13,184 bases of DNA from Actinomycetota bacterium (GTDB lineage: Bacteria; Actinomycetota; Actinomycetes; Nanopelagicales; Nanopelagicaceae). The position numbers were made by a program, and so were the translations under genes. Location of the stretch: the NCBI GenBank assembly GCA_009924725.1, contig RFRA01000011.1, positions 1 through 13,184 of the forward strand, written 5' to 3'. The notes under the pieces were generated by a model that had not been told where the DNA came from, ran no database searches, and saw only the letters and a list, made by a program, of their open reading frames with translations. Below, piece by piece: positions 6,773 through 13,184 of the stretch (position 1 is the stretch's first letter; each line of letters opens with the position of its first letter).

Positions 6773-6845
6773 TGCCTCGAGTCGGATTCGAACCGACACT
6801 ATGCAGTGTTTGAGACTGCCCTCTCTACCGTTGGAGTACCGAGGC
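6773..6845 (-). tRNA. tRNA-Leu (anticodon CAA) with unusually short variable loop
   Basis: The minus strand folds as a full 73-base cloverleaf. The acceptor is GCCTCGG paired with TCGAGGC (one G-T pair), with discriminator A73 and no encoded CCA. The D arm is CTC/GAG around a 10-base loop containing GGTAGA. The anticodon stem GCAGT/ACTGC encloses CTCAAAC, so the anticodon is CAA and reads UUG. The T arm is GTCGG/CCGAC with loop TTCGAAT. A73 and the GGTAGA D-loop with a 3-bp D stem resemble leucine tRNAs. However, the variable region is only five bases (ATAGT), whereas bacterial tRNA-Leu normally has a long extra arm and about 85 bases. T8, A14, G18G19 and the A15-T48 pair are kept, so it does not look decayed. 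Confidence 0.9.
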
Positions 6846-6855
6846 CGGAACGGCA

Positions 6856-6884
6856 ATTGTAGCGGTAAGAAAATTGGCTATGAA
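6856..6884 (-). promoter_or_regulatory. Putative promoter of the tRNA-Leu / ANTAR regulator unit
   Basis: On the minus strand, TTCATA (6884-6879) and TACAAT (6861-6856) are separated by 17 bases, a good match in form to a sigma-70-type promoter. The -10 box ends 10 bases before the first base of the tRNA, leaving only a few bases of 5' leader. It lies in the 49-base gap after the pyk stop, where no terminator hairpin is seen. It would transcribe the tRNA and, by read-through, the regulator. Confidence 0.55.
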
Positions 6885-6894
6885 ACGTAATTAG

Positions 6895-8334
6895 CTAGCG
6901 ATACGCGGGTGCAACGCCAGAGATCGCATCGCCAATTCGGTGCACGCGCATAGCATTCGTTGATCCTGGAATTCCGGGCGGTGAGCCAGCCACGATCATT
7001 ATGTTTTCGCCGATAACTCCGCGACCACTTTCAACGAGCAAAGAATCTACTTGCTTGACCATCTCATCGGTATGGCTAACCATCGGCATAATCATCGACT
7101 CAACACCCCAAGTAAGAGCTAATTGATTAAAGGTGGCCGGATCTGGAGTCAGCGCCAGGATAGGAATTGGTGAGCGAAGTCGTGACATACGACGTGCTGA
7201 GTCACCGCTCTTCGTGAATGCAACTAGGAATTTAGCGTCGACAATCTTGCCTACTTCAACTGCGGCTTTAGTAATCGCGCCACCCTTAGTCTTAGGTTGC
7301 GTGCGCATCGGGCGAATTCGATCCATCATATCTAGTTCAGTTTTAACAATGATTCGCGCCATTACCTGAACTGCTTGGATCGCAAACTCACCAACGCTGG
7401 TTTCACCAGAGAGCATCAAAGCATCTGCGCCATCTAGAACCGCATTTGCACAGTCGGTTGCTTCGGCACGAGTTGGCGTTGAATTATGAATCATTGAATC
7501 GAGCATCTGGGTTGCAACAATAACTGGCTTAGCCGCTTCACGAGCGAGTTCGATGCAACGCTTTTGAACTAGGGGTACATCTTCGATTGGTAGCTCAACG
7601 CCAAGATCGCCACGTGCAACCATGATTCCGTCAAATGCGTCAACAATTTCTTGTAGGTTTTCAACTGCTTGTGGTTTTTCAATTTTAGCAATAACTGGGC
7701 GACGGATTCCGACTTCATCCATGATCGCATGAACATCTTTAATGTCTGCAGCGCTGCGAACAAATGAAAGTGCAATAAAATCTGCACCAGCTGAAAGTCC
7801 CCAACGAAGATCTTCTTTATCTTTTTCCGAAAGTGCGGGAACTGAAACTGCAACACCAGGCAAATTAATTCCTTTGTTATTACTAACCGCACCTGGCTCG
7901 ATTACTTTAGTTACGACATCGTTACCGTTGACTTCAATAACTTCGACAGTAACTTTTCCATCATCAATCAAAATGCGATCACCCGGCTTGCAATCACCAG
8001 GTAGGCCTTTATATGTGGTGCCTACTCGCTCTTTAGTGCCCTCTACTTCATCGGCTGTGATCGTAAAAATATCTCCGCGAGCTAAATCATGTGGCCCATT
8101 AACAAAACGAGCTAGGCGAATCTTGGGACCTTGTAAGTCGACCAAAATAGCAACCGGCTGATTTGTTTCAGCCGCAACTGAGCGAACTAAATCGAGACGG
8201 CTTTGATGCTCGTCATATCCCCCGTGCGAAAGGTTGAGGCGAGCCATGTTCATGCCAGCTGCAATCAGCTCATGAACCTTCTCGGAAGATTCAACAGCTG
8301 GACCCATCGTGCATACAATTTTGGCGCGGCGCAT
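6895..8334 (-). CDS. pyk: Pyruvate kinase
   Basis: Catalyses phosphoenolpyruvate + ADP to pyruvate + ATP, the last step of glycolysis, in the cytoplasm. The 479-residue length is normal for bacterial type II-like enzymes. The N-terminus MRRAKIVCTMGPA and substrate-binding R32/N34/S36/H37 (in ARLNLSHGG) are intact. The B domain follows (roughly 70-165). The catalytic lysine lies in PVIAKIEKPQAVENL (around 216), and the metal-binding motif MVARGDLGVELP sits at about 237-248, followed by VIVATQMLDSMI. The C-terminal allosteric domain starts near 345 and ends with GSTNAMRVHRIGD. No extra phosphohistidine domain is present. The ATG at 8334 has no good Shine-Dalgarno but a TAGGCT box 6 bases upstream, suggesting a leaderless mRNA. 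It lies 53 bases after gltD on the same strand. Confidence 0.97.
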   Translation of the reverse strand: MRRAKIVCTMGPAVESSEKVHELIAAGMNMARLNLSHGGYDEHQSRLDLVRSVAAETNQPVAILVDLQGPKIRLARFVNGPHDLARGDIFTITADEVEGTKERVGTTYKGLPGDCKPGDRILIDDGKVTVEVIEVNGNDVVTKVIEPGAVSNNKGINLPGVAVSVPALSEKDKEDLRWGLSAGADFIALSFVRSAADIKDVHAIMDEVGIRRPVIAKIEKPQAVENLQEIVDAFDGIMVARGDLGVELPIEDVPLVQKRCIELAREAAKPVIVATQMLDSMIHNSTPTRAEATDCANAVLDGADALMLSGETSVGEFAIQAVQVMARIIVKTELDMMDRIRPMRTQPKTKGGAITKAAVEVGKIVDAKFLVAFTKSGDSARRMSRLRSPIPILALTPDPATFNQLALTWGVESMIMPMVSHTDEMVKQVDSLLVESGRGVIGENIMIVAGSPPGIPGSTNAMRVHRIGDAISGVAPAYR

Positions 8335-8340
8335 ATCAAT

Positions 8341-8346
8341 AGCCTA
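8341..8346 (-). promoter_or_regulatory. Putative -10 box (TAGGCT) for a leaderless pyk mRNA
   Basis: TAGGCT on the minus strand matches TANNNT and ends 6 bases before the pyk ATG, so the transcript would begin at about the start codon. No clear -35 hexamer is visible and no Shine-Dalgarno is present. The call rests on position and a short motif. Confidence 0.35.
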
Positions 8347-8371
8347 TCTAGTTGGAGTCTAATTAGTTAAT

Positions 8372-8394
8372 GGTTAGTGCTTTTTCACTAAACC
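8372..8394 (-). terminator. Weak hairpin at the end of gltD
   Basis: GGTTAGTG (8372-8379) and CACTAAACC (8386-8394) can pair with one bulged base around a 6-base loop. The hairpin spans the gltD stop codon. On the minus strand it is followed by AT-rich sequence but no run of T, so it is at best a weak terminator or a 3'-end stabiliser for gltBD mRNA. Confidence 0.3.
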
Positions 8395-9841
8395 ATCATT
8401 GGGCGAGCAGTAGGAAGTATCGGTGCCGGCAATTGCGTGTCGCCAGTTAAGTACTTATCTACCTCAGCCGCTGCACTGCGACCTTCTGCGATCGCCCAAA
8501 CAATGAGCGATTGTCCACGACCAGCATCGCCGGCCACGAAAATTCCATCTTGACTGCTTTGGTAATCCAACCCACGTTTGATGTTGCCACGTTCATCTAG
8601 TTCAACTTCGAGTTGCTCGATTAGCGCTGTTTTTTCTGGGCCCGTAAATCCCATTGCTAAGAAAACAAAGTCAGCTGGAATTTCTTGTTCAGTACCCGGA
8701 ACTGCTTCGAACTTTCCGTTTTCGAATTTAGTTTCAACAATCTTTAGCGCACGTAAATTTCCATTGCCATCGCCTAAGAATTCTTCAGTACTCACCGAGA
8801 ACATACGGTTATCTAGTTCTTCGTGTGCACTAGAAACACGATAAATCATTGGATACGTTGGCCAAGGTTGACCGGCTGGGCGTTCCTCAGTTGGCCGCGG
8901 CATGATCTCAAGTTGCGTGACACTTGCTGCGCCTTGGGAACTGAAGTGCCTAGACAGTCAGCACCAGTATCTCCGCCACCAAGAATTACGACATGTTTAC
9001 CTGCAACATTAATCTCAGGCGTCTCGACTTCGCCTAATCCCTGACGGTTGCCCCAAGGTAAGAACTCCATCGCTTGATAAACGCCCTTGAGGTCGCGACC
9101 TGGCACATTGATATCACGCCACTGGGTTGCACCAATTGCCAAGACAATTGCGTCGTACTTAGTGCGCAGTTGCGAACCAGTTAGCTCTACTCCAACATTA
9201 ACGCCGGGGCGAAAACGGGTTCCTTCTTTAGTCATTTGGTCTAAGCGACGATCGAGAATTGCTTTCTCCATTTTAAATTCTGGAATTCCATAACGAAGCA
9301 AGCCACCGATTTTGTCCGCGCGATCATAAACCGCAACTGTGTGACCTGCTCTAGTTAACTGTTGTGCTGCTGCTAAACCGGCTGGGCCAGAACCGATAAC
9401 GGCAACAGTTTTACCAGTTAAACGATCAGCGATTAAGGGTTCAACGTTTCCATCTTTGAAAGCTTCTTCGATGGTGCGAAGTTCAATTTGTTTTATCGTC
9501 ACGGCAGTCTTATTAATTGCAACGACACATGCGGTTTCGCAAGGTGCTGGGCACAGCCGGCCAGTAAATTCTGGGAAATTGTTTGTAGCATGCAAACGGT
9601 CGATCGCTTCGTTCTTATCCCCGCGCCAAATCAAATCGTTCCATTCTGGAATTAAATTGCCCAGCGGACAACCTGAATGACAGAACGGAATTCCACAATC
9701 CATACAGCGGCCAGCTTGCTTTTGTAAATCAGGAAATGCTTGCTCTTCGTAAACTTCTTTCCAGTCCTTAATTCGCACATCGACTGGACGACGTTTTGGC
9801 AAAGCGCGATCGGTAGTTAAAAATCCCTTTGGATCAGCCAT
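8388..9841 (-). pseudogene. gltD: Glutamate synthase (NADPH) small subunit GltD, with one-base frameshift
   Basis: GltD takes electrons from NADPH through FAD to the Fe-S clusters of glutamate synthase. From the ATG at 9841 (MADPKGFLTT, the family start) it has cluster-binding C46/C49/C54/C58 and C97/C101/C105, FAD motif GSGPAG (150-155) and NADPH motif GGGDTG (288-293). After V301 the frame breaks: at 8940-8936 the minus strand reads TTCCC where one more base (for example TTCGCC) would restore S-V-R-Q-G-A-A. Beyond it the other frame continues perfectly as ASVTQLEIMPRPTEERP, ending with the FAD motif GIFVAGDAGRGQS and a stop at 8388. With the base restored the protein is 484 residues, the normal length. 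GGAGG (9855-9851) supports the start; it overlaps gltB by 8 bases. Either a sequence error or a very recent mutation. Confidence 0.9.
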
Positions 9842-12800
9842 TTGCTGCAACCTCCATTACAACTTGATCAACTGGTAAACCTTCACGATTTGCTCGCTCG
9901 ATTGCAGCAAGAACGCGAGCGTAATCACGAGGCATAACTAAAGTGAATCGAGCTATCGCCGCTGGCCAATTAGCTAGCAGCGCTGCCGCAATTTCAGAAC
10001 CAGTTTCAACTTGGAAATCTGAAACCAAAGATTTCAGCGATTCTTTTTGATCTTCTGGAACTGCCATCAAATCAACCATTTCGGTGTTTACATTGGCGCT
10101 ATCAATATCGAGCATAAATGCCCGACCGCCAGACATGCCAGCTGCAAAGTTTCGCCCGGTTGCACCAAGAACCACAACGGTGCCACCTGTCATGTACTCG
10201 CAACCGTGATCACCAATACCTTCAACAATTGCAATCGCACCAGAGTTACGAACACAGAACCGTTCGCCTACCTTGCCACGGACATAGATTTTTCCAGACG
10301 TTGCGCCATATCCAATGACGTTTCCTGCAATTACGTTAGCTTCAGATTTGAAAGAAGCTTTTTCATCAGGGCGAACCACAACTGTGCCACCTGAAATTCC
10401 CTTAGCCACATAATCATTTGAATCACCGTAAAGGCGAATCTTTAGACCACTTGGAATAAATGCGCCAAGTGATTGACCAGCCGAGCCATGCAGAGTCACA
10501 TCGATAGTACCAGCCGGCAAACCATCGCCACCGTAACGACGAGTTATCTCTGCACCCAACATAGTTCCGACCGTGCGATTAACATTTCGAACTGGCAGAT
10601 CTATCTTTACTGCTTCACCTTTAGTAAGTGCCACTTCTGCTAGCTCAATTAATTTGTTATCGAGAGCTGCGGCTAAACCATGATCTTGCTTTGCGGTGTT
10701 GTGTAGCGGGCTTTCAACATCTGGCCGTACCAGCAAGGGTGCTAGATCTAGGCCGGATGCTTTCCAGTGATTAACCGCGTCGCGGGTATCAAGGGACTCA
10801 ACATGGCCAACTGCTTCAAGCAATGTGCGGTATCCAAGTTGCGCTAACAAGGCGCGAACTTCCTCGGCAATATACTCAAAGAAGGTCTCCACAAATTCAG
10901 GCTTACCACTAAAGTTTTTGCGCAGTTCCGGATTCTGTGTAGCAACACCAACTGGGCAAGTATCAAGATGGCAGACGCGCATCATGATGCAACCTGAAAC
11001 AACTAGTGGAGCTGTCGCGAAACCGAATTCTTCGGCACCCAATAGAGCTGCAATAACAACATCGCGACCAGTCTTTAACTGTCCATCAGCTTGAACCACA
11101 ATGCGATCACGCAAATTGTTAAGCAGCAGGGTCTGTTGAGTTTCAGCTAAGCCAAGTTCCCATGGTGCACCAGCATGCTTGAGCGAAGTAAGTGGCGAAG
11201 CGCCAGTACCGCCATCGTGGCCAGAGATAAGAACGACATCTGCATGAGCTTTGGAAACGCCAGCCGCGACTGTGCCAACACCTACCTCGGCAACAAGTTT
11301 TACGTGCACGCGAGCATTCTTATTGGCATTCTTTAGATCATGAATTAGTTGCGCTAAATCTTCAATTGAGTAAATATCGTGATGCGGTGGTGGTGAGATC
11401 AAGCCAACCCCTGGAGTTGAATAGCGAATCTTGGCAATCCACGGATAAACCTTGTTGCCAGGCAACTGGCCACCTTCACCTGGCTTAGCGCCCTGGGCGA
11501 TCTTGATCTGAATATCATCGGCATTGACTAAGTAATCAGAGGTTACGCCGAATCGACCAGATGCAACCTGCTTAATTGACGAACGCTTAGAGTCGCCATT
11601 TGCTTCCTTGACAAAGCGAGCTGGATCTTCGCCGCCTTCGCCAGTATTTGATTTAGCACCTAATCGGTTCATGGCAATAGCTAAGGTCTCGTGAGCCTCT
11701 TGCGAAATCGAGCCAAGTGACATTGCCCCAGTTGAGAAACGCTTCACGATTTCCGATACCGGTTCGACTTCATCAATAGAAATAGGTTGGCGAACACCAT
11801 CAGCAAATTTAAATAGGCCGCGAAGTGTCATTAAACGCTGGCTTTGTTCATCAACTCGGTTGGTATAACGCTGGAAAATGTCAAAGCGCTTGTTGCGAGT
11901 TGAATGTTGTAGAGCAAATACAGTTTCGGGATCAAATAAATGTGGTTCGCCATCGCGACGCCATGAGTACTCGCCACCTGTTGGTAGGCGCTTGGAACCA
12001 GGTACTTCTCCCCCTGGCGGATATGCAATGTGATGGCGCGCAATAGTTTCTTGAGCGATGATGTCTAAACTGATTCCACCTAGGCGAGATGTCGTGCCTA
12101 CAAAGAACTCATCTACAACTTCTTGACTAATGCCAATAGCCTCAAATACTTGAGCGCCGGTGTACGAAGCGATGGTTGAAATACCCATCTTGGACATAAC
12201 TTTAAGCACGCCTTTACCTAGCGCTTTAATTAAATTGCGCACAGCTTTTTCAGGCGCGATGCCGGTTATTACGCCTTGGCGGACTAGGTCTTCGGCAGAT
12301 TCCATAGCTAGGTATGGGTTTACCGCAGCTGCGCCATAACCAATTAGCAGTGCCACGTGGTGAACTTCGCGCACATCGCCAGCTTCAACAACTAAGCCAA
12401 CTTGGGTGCGCTTCTTCTCGCGAATTAAATGGTGATGAACTGCAGATGTAAGCAATAAAGATGGAATAGGTGCATCTTCAGCATCGCCATCGCGATCAGA
12501 AAGCACGATTAAGTGAGCGCCATCATCGATAGCCTTAGAAACTTCGCGCTTAATTTCATCGATTCGCTTGCGAAGAGCCTGACCATCGCCATTTACTGGA
12601 AACAGACCGCGCACAACATATGCCGCTAATTCTGGATACTCATCATCGGCATTAACGTGAATGATCTTGGCTAGCTCATCATTATCGATTACTGGGAAAG
12701 CTAACGAAATTTGACGGCAAGAAGCAGGACCAGGATCAAGCAAGTTATGTTCTGGACCAATTGATCCACCGAGTGAGGTAACTAGCTCTTCGCGAATAGC

Positions 12801-13184
12801 ATCAAGAGGTGGGTTAGTAACTTGAGCAAAGAGTTGTGAGAAATAATCAAAGAGCAAACGTGGTTTAGCTGAGATTGCTGCAATTGGTGAGTCGCTTCCC
12901 ATCGAGCCAAGTGGCTCAGCACCATTGCGTGCCATTGGGGTGATTAAAATTTTCAGATCTTCTTCGGTGTAGCCAAATGCCCGTTGACGTCGAACCACCG
13001 ATGAGTGTGGATAGACAATATGCTCGCGTGATGGCAGGTCAGCTAATTTAACAATGCCATCTTGCAGCCATTGACCATAGGTTTCGGCATCTGCCAATGA
13101 ATCTTTAATTTCATCATCTTCGATTATTCGACCAGCAGCGATATCAACTAAGAACATCTTGCCTGGTTGTAAACGACCTTTGCG
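9834..13184 (-). CDS. gltB: Glutamate synthase large subunit GltB, 5' end beyond window
   Basis: GltB makes two glutamates from glutamine and 2-oxoglutarate, with GltD supplying electrons. The window holds the last 1116 residues of a protein usually about 1500 long. The frame is open through the right edge, starting RKGRLQPGKMFLVD, so the ATG at 13155-13157 is an internal Met. The missing part is most of the N-terminal glutaminase domain with its catalytic Cys. Present, in fragment numbering: the central domain (about 75-400), the FMN/2-oxoglutarate domain with TGEGGEDPARF (near 512) and SGHDGGTGASPLTS, the 3Fe-4S cysteines C732/C738/C743 (in GCIMMRVCHLDTCPVG), and the C-terminal GXGXG beta-helix (about 890-1060; GISGGTVVV, MTGGTVVVLG, GMSGGRAF). 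It ends MEVAANG with TGA inside the gltD start region. All visible key residues are intact. Confidence 0.97.
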   Translation of the reverse strand, partial: RKGRLQPGKMFLVDIAAGRIIEDDEIKDSLADAETYGQWLQDGIVKLADLPSREHIVYPHSSVVRRQRAFGYTEEDLKILITPMARNGAEPLGSMGSDSPIAAISAKPRLLFDYFSQLFAQVTNPPLDAIREELVTSLGGSIGPEHNLLDPGPASCRQISLAFPVIDNDELAKIIHVNADDEYPELAAYVVRGLFPVNGDGQALRKRIDEIKREVSKAIDDGAHLIVLSDRDGDAEDAPIPSLLLTSAVHHHLIREKKRTQVGLVVEAGDVREVHHVALLIGYGAAAVNPYLAMESAEDLVRQGVITGIAPEKAVRNLIKALGKGVLKVMSKMGISTIASYTGAQVFEAIGISQEVVDEFFVGTTSRLGGISLDIIAQETIARHHIAYPPGGEVPGSKRLPTGGEYSWRRDGEPHLFDPETVFALQHSTRNKRFDIFQRYTNRVDEQSQRLMTLRGLFKFADGVRQPISIDEVEPVSEIVKRFSTGAMSLGSISQEAHETLAIAMNRLGAKSNTGEGGEDPARFVKEANGDSKRSSIKQVASGRFGVTSDYLVNADDIQIKIAQGAKPGEGGQLPGNKVYPWIAKIRYSTPGVGLISPPPHHDIYSIEDLAQLIHDLKNANKNARVHVKLVAEVGVGTVAAGVSKAHADVVLISGHDGGTGASPLTSLKHAGAPWELGLAETQQTLLLNNLRDRIVVQADGQLKTGRDVVIAALLGAEEFGFATAPLVVSGCIMMRVCHLDTCPVGVATQNPELRKNFSGKPEFVETFFEYIAEEVRALLAQLGYRTLLEAVGHVESLDTRDAVNHWKASGLDLAPLLVRPDVESPLHNTAKQDHGLAAALDNKLIELAEVALTKGEAVKIDLPVRNVNRTVGTMLGAEITRRYGGDGLPAGTIDVTLHGSAGQSLGAFIPSGLKIRLYGDSNDYVAKGISGGTVVVRPDEKASFKSEANVIAGNVIGYGATSGKIYVRGKVGERFCVRNSGAIAIVEGIGDHGCEYMTGGTVVVLGATGRNFAAGMSGGRAFMLDIDSANVNTEMVDLMAVPEDQKESLKSLVSDFQVETGSEIAAALLANWPAAIARFTLVMPRDYARVLAAIERANREGLPVDQVVMEVAANG
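9851..9855 (-). promoter_or_regulatory. Shine-Dalgarno site of gltD
   Basis: GGAGG on the minus strand, inside the end of gltB and 9 bases before the ATG at 9841. It directly abuts a TTG at 9850 (zero spacing), which argues against that TTG as the start. It indicates coupled translation of gltB and gltD. Confidence 0.7.

Noticed and set aside
7742..8161. A plus-strand open frame of about 139 codons
   Set aside because: It is antisense to conserved pyruvate kinase sequence, is low complexity (Ser/Pro/Thr-rich) and has no ribosome site of note.
8903..8950. Programmed ribosomal frameshifting in gltD
   Set aside because: The site GTT CCC AAG is not a canonical slippery heptamer, no downstream pseudoknot stands out, and GltD is not known to use frameshifting; a deletion or base-call error is simpler.
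9842..9850. TTG at 9850 as the gltD start
   Set aside because: GGAGG directly abuts it with no spacing, while the ATG at 9841 gives the family N-terminus MADPKGF with a 9-base spacing.
10047..10394. A plus-strand open frame of about 115 codons
   Set aside because: It lies wholly inside gltB in antisense; gltB has clear conserved motifs there and the opposite frame shows no recognisable protein.
13155..13157. ATG as a start codon for gltB
   Set aside because: The frame is open upstream to the window edge and the preceding codons (KGRLQPGK) are conserved GltB sequence; a GltB starting here would lack its whole glutaminase domain.
1..13184. CRISPR array, insertion sequence or prophage signatures
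   Set aside because: No regularly spaced repeats, transposase or integrase motifs, or terminal inverted repeats were seen; the tRNA gene has no adjacent integrase or duplicated 3' end.

Overview
The window looks like a chromosomal segment from a small-genome, moderately low-GC actinobacterium. An acI-type freshwater lineage (Nanopelagicales, e.g. Planktophila or Nanopelagicus relatives) would fit. This is an inference from four things: the gene set (ANTAR response regulator, liv operon, pyk and gltBD near polA, an arrangement I recall from Streptomyces and other actinobacteria), base composition that looks balanced to slightly AT-rich, very short or absent intergenic spacers, and several starts that look leaderless. 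No mobile element, CRISPR array, origin or prophage was seen. No gene-free stretch exceeds about 105 bases.

Layout, left to right. (1) Positions 1-835 hold the 5' part of polA on the minus strand (5'-3' exonuclease domain), cut by the window edge. (2) A 38-base divergent gap leads to a small plus-strand hotdog thioesterase (874-1296). Its stop codon directly abuts the stop of the next gene. (3) A complete branched-chain amino acid/amide type ABC importer lies on the minus strand, transcribed livK-livH-livM-livG-livF (6054 down to 1297). Overlaps or 2-base gaps join livH to livF, and a strong hairpin separates livK from livH. (4) An ANTAR-domain response regulator (PdtaR-like) follows at 6160-6771, then a tRNA-Leu(CAA) at 6773-6845. 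(5) Pyruvate kinase (6895-8334). (6) Glutamate synthase: gltD (8388-9841, carrying an apparent one-base deletion) and most of gltB (9834 to the right edge, 5' end missing). Apart from the thioesterase, everything is on the minus strand.

Functionally the segment joins nitrogen import (Liv), nitrogen assimilation (GOGAT), central carbon flux (pyruvate kinase) and an RNA-binding regulator of a family often tied to nitrogen control. A functional link between the regulator and its neighbours is only a hypothesis.

Most notable observations: the tRNA-Leu has a short, class I variable loop instead of the long arm expected for bacterial leucine tRNAs. That tRNA ends one base before the start codon of the ANTAR regulator, so tRNA 3' processing could create a nearly leaderless mRNA. 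gltD has a frameshift inside its NADPH-binding domain. The LivK binding protein has a signal peptide but no lipobox cysteine.
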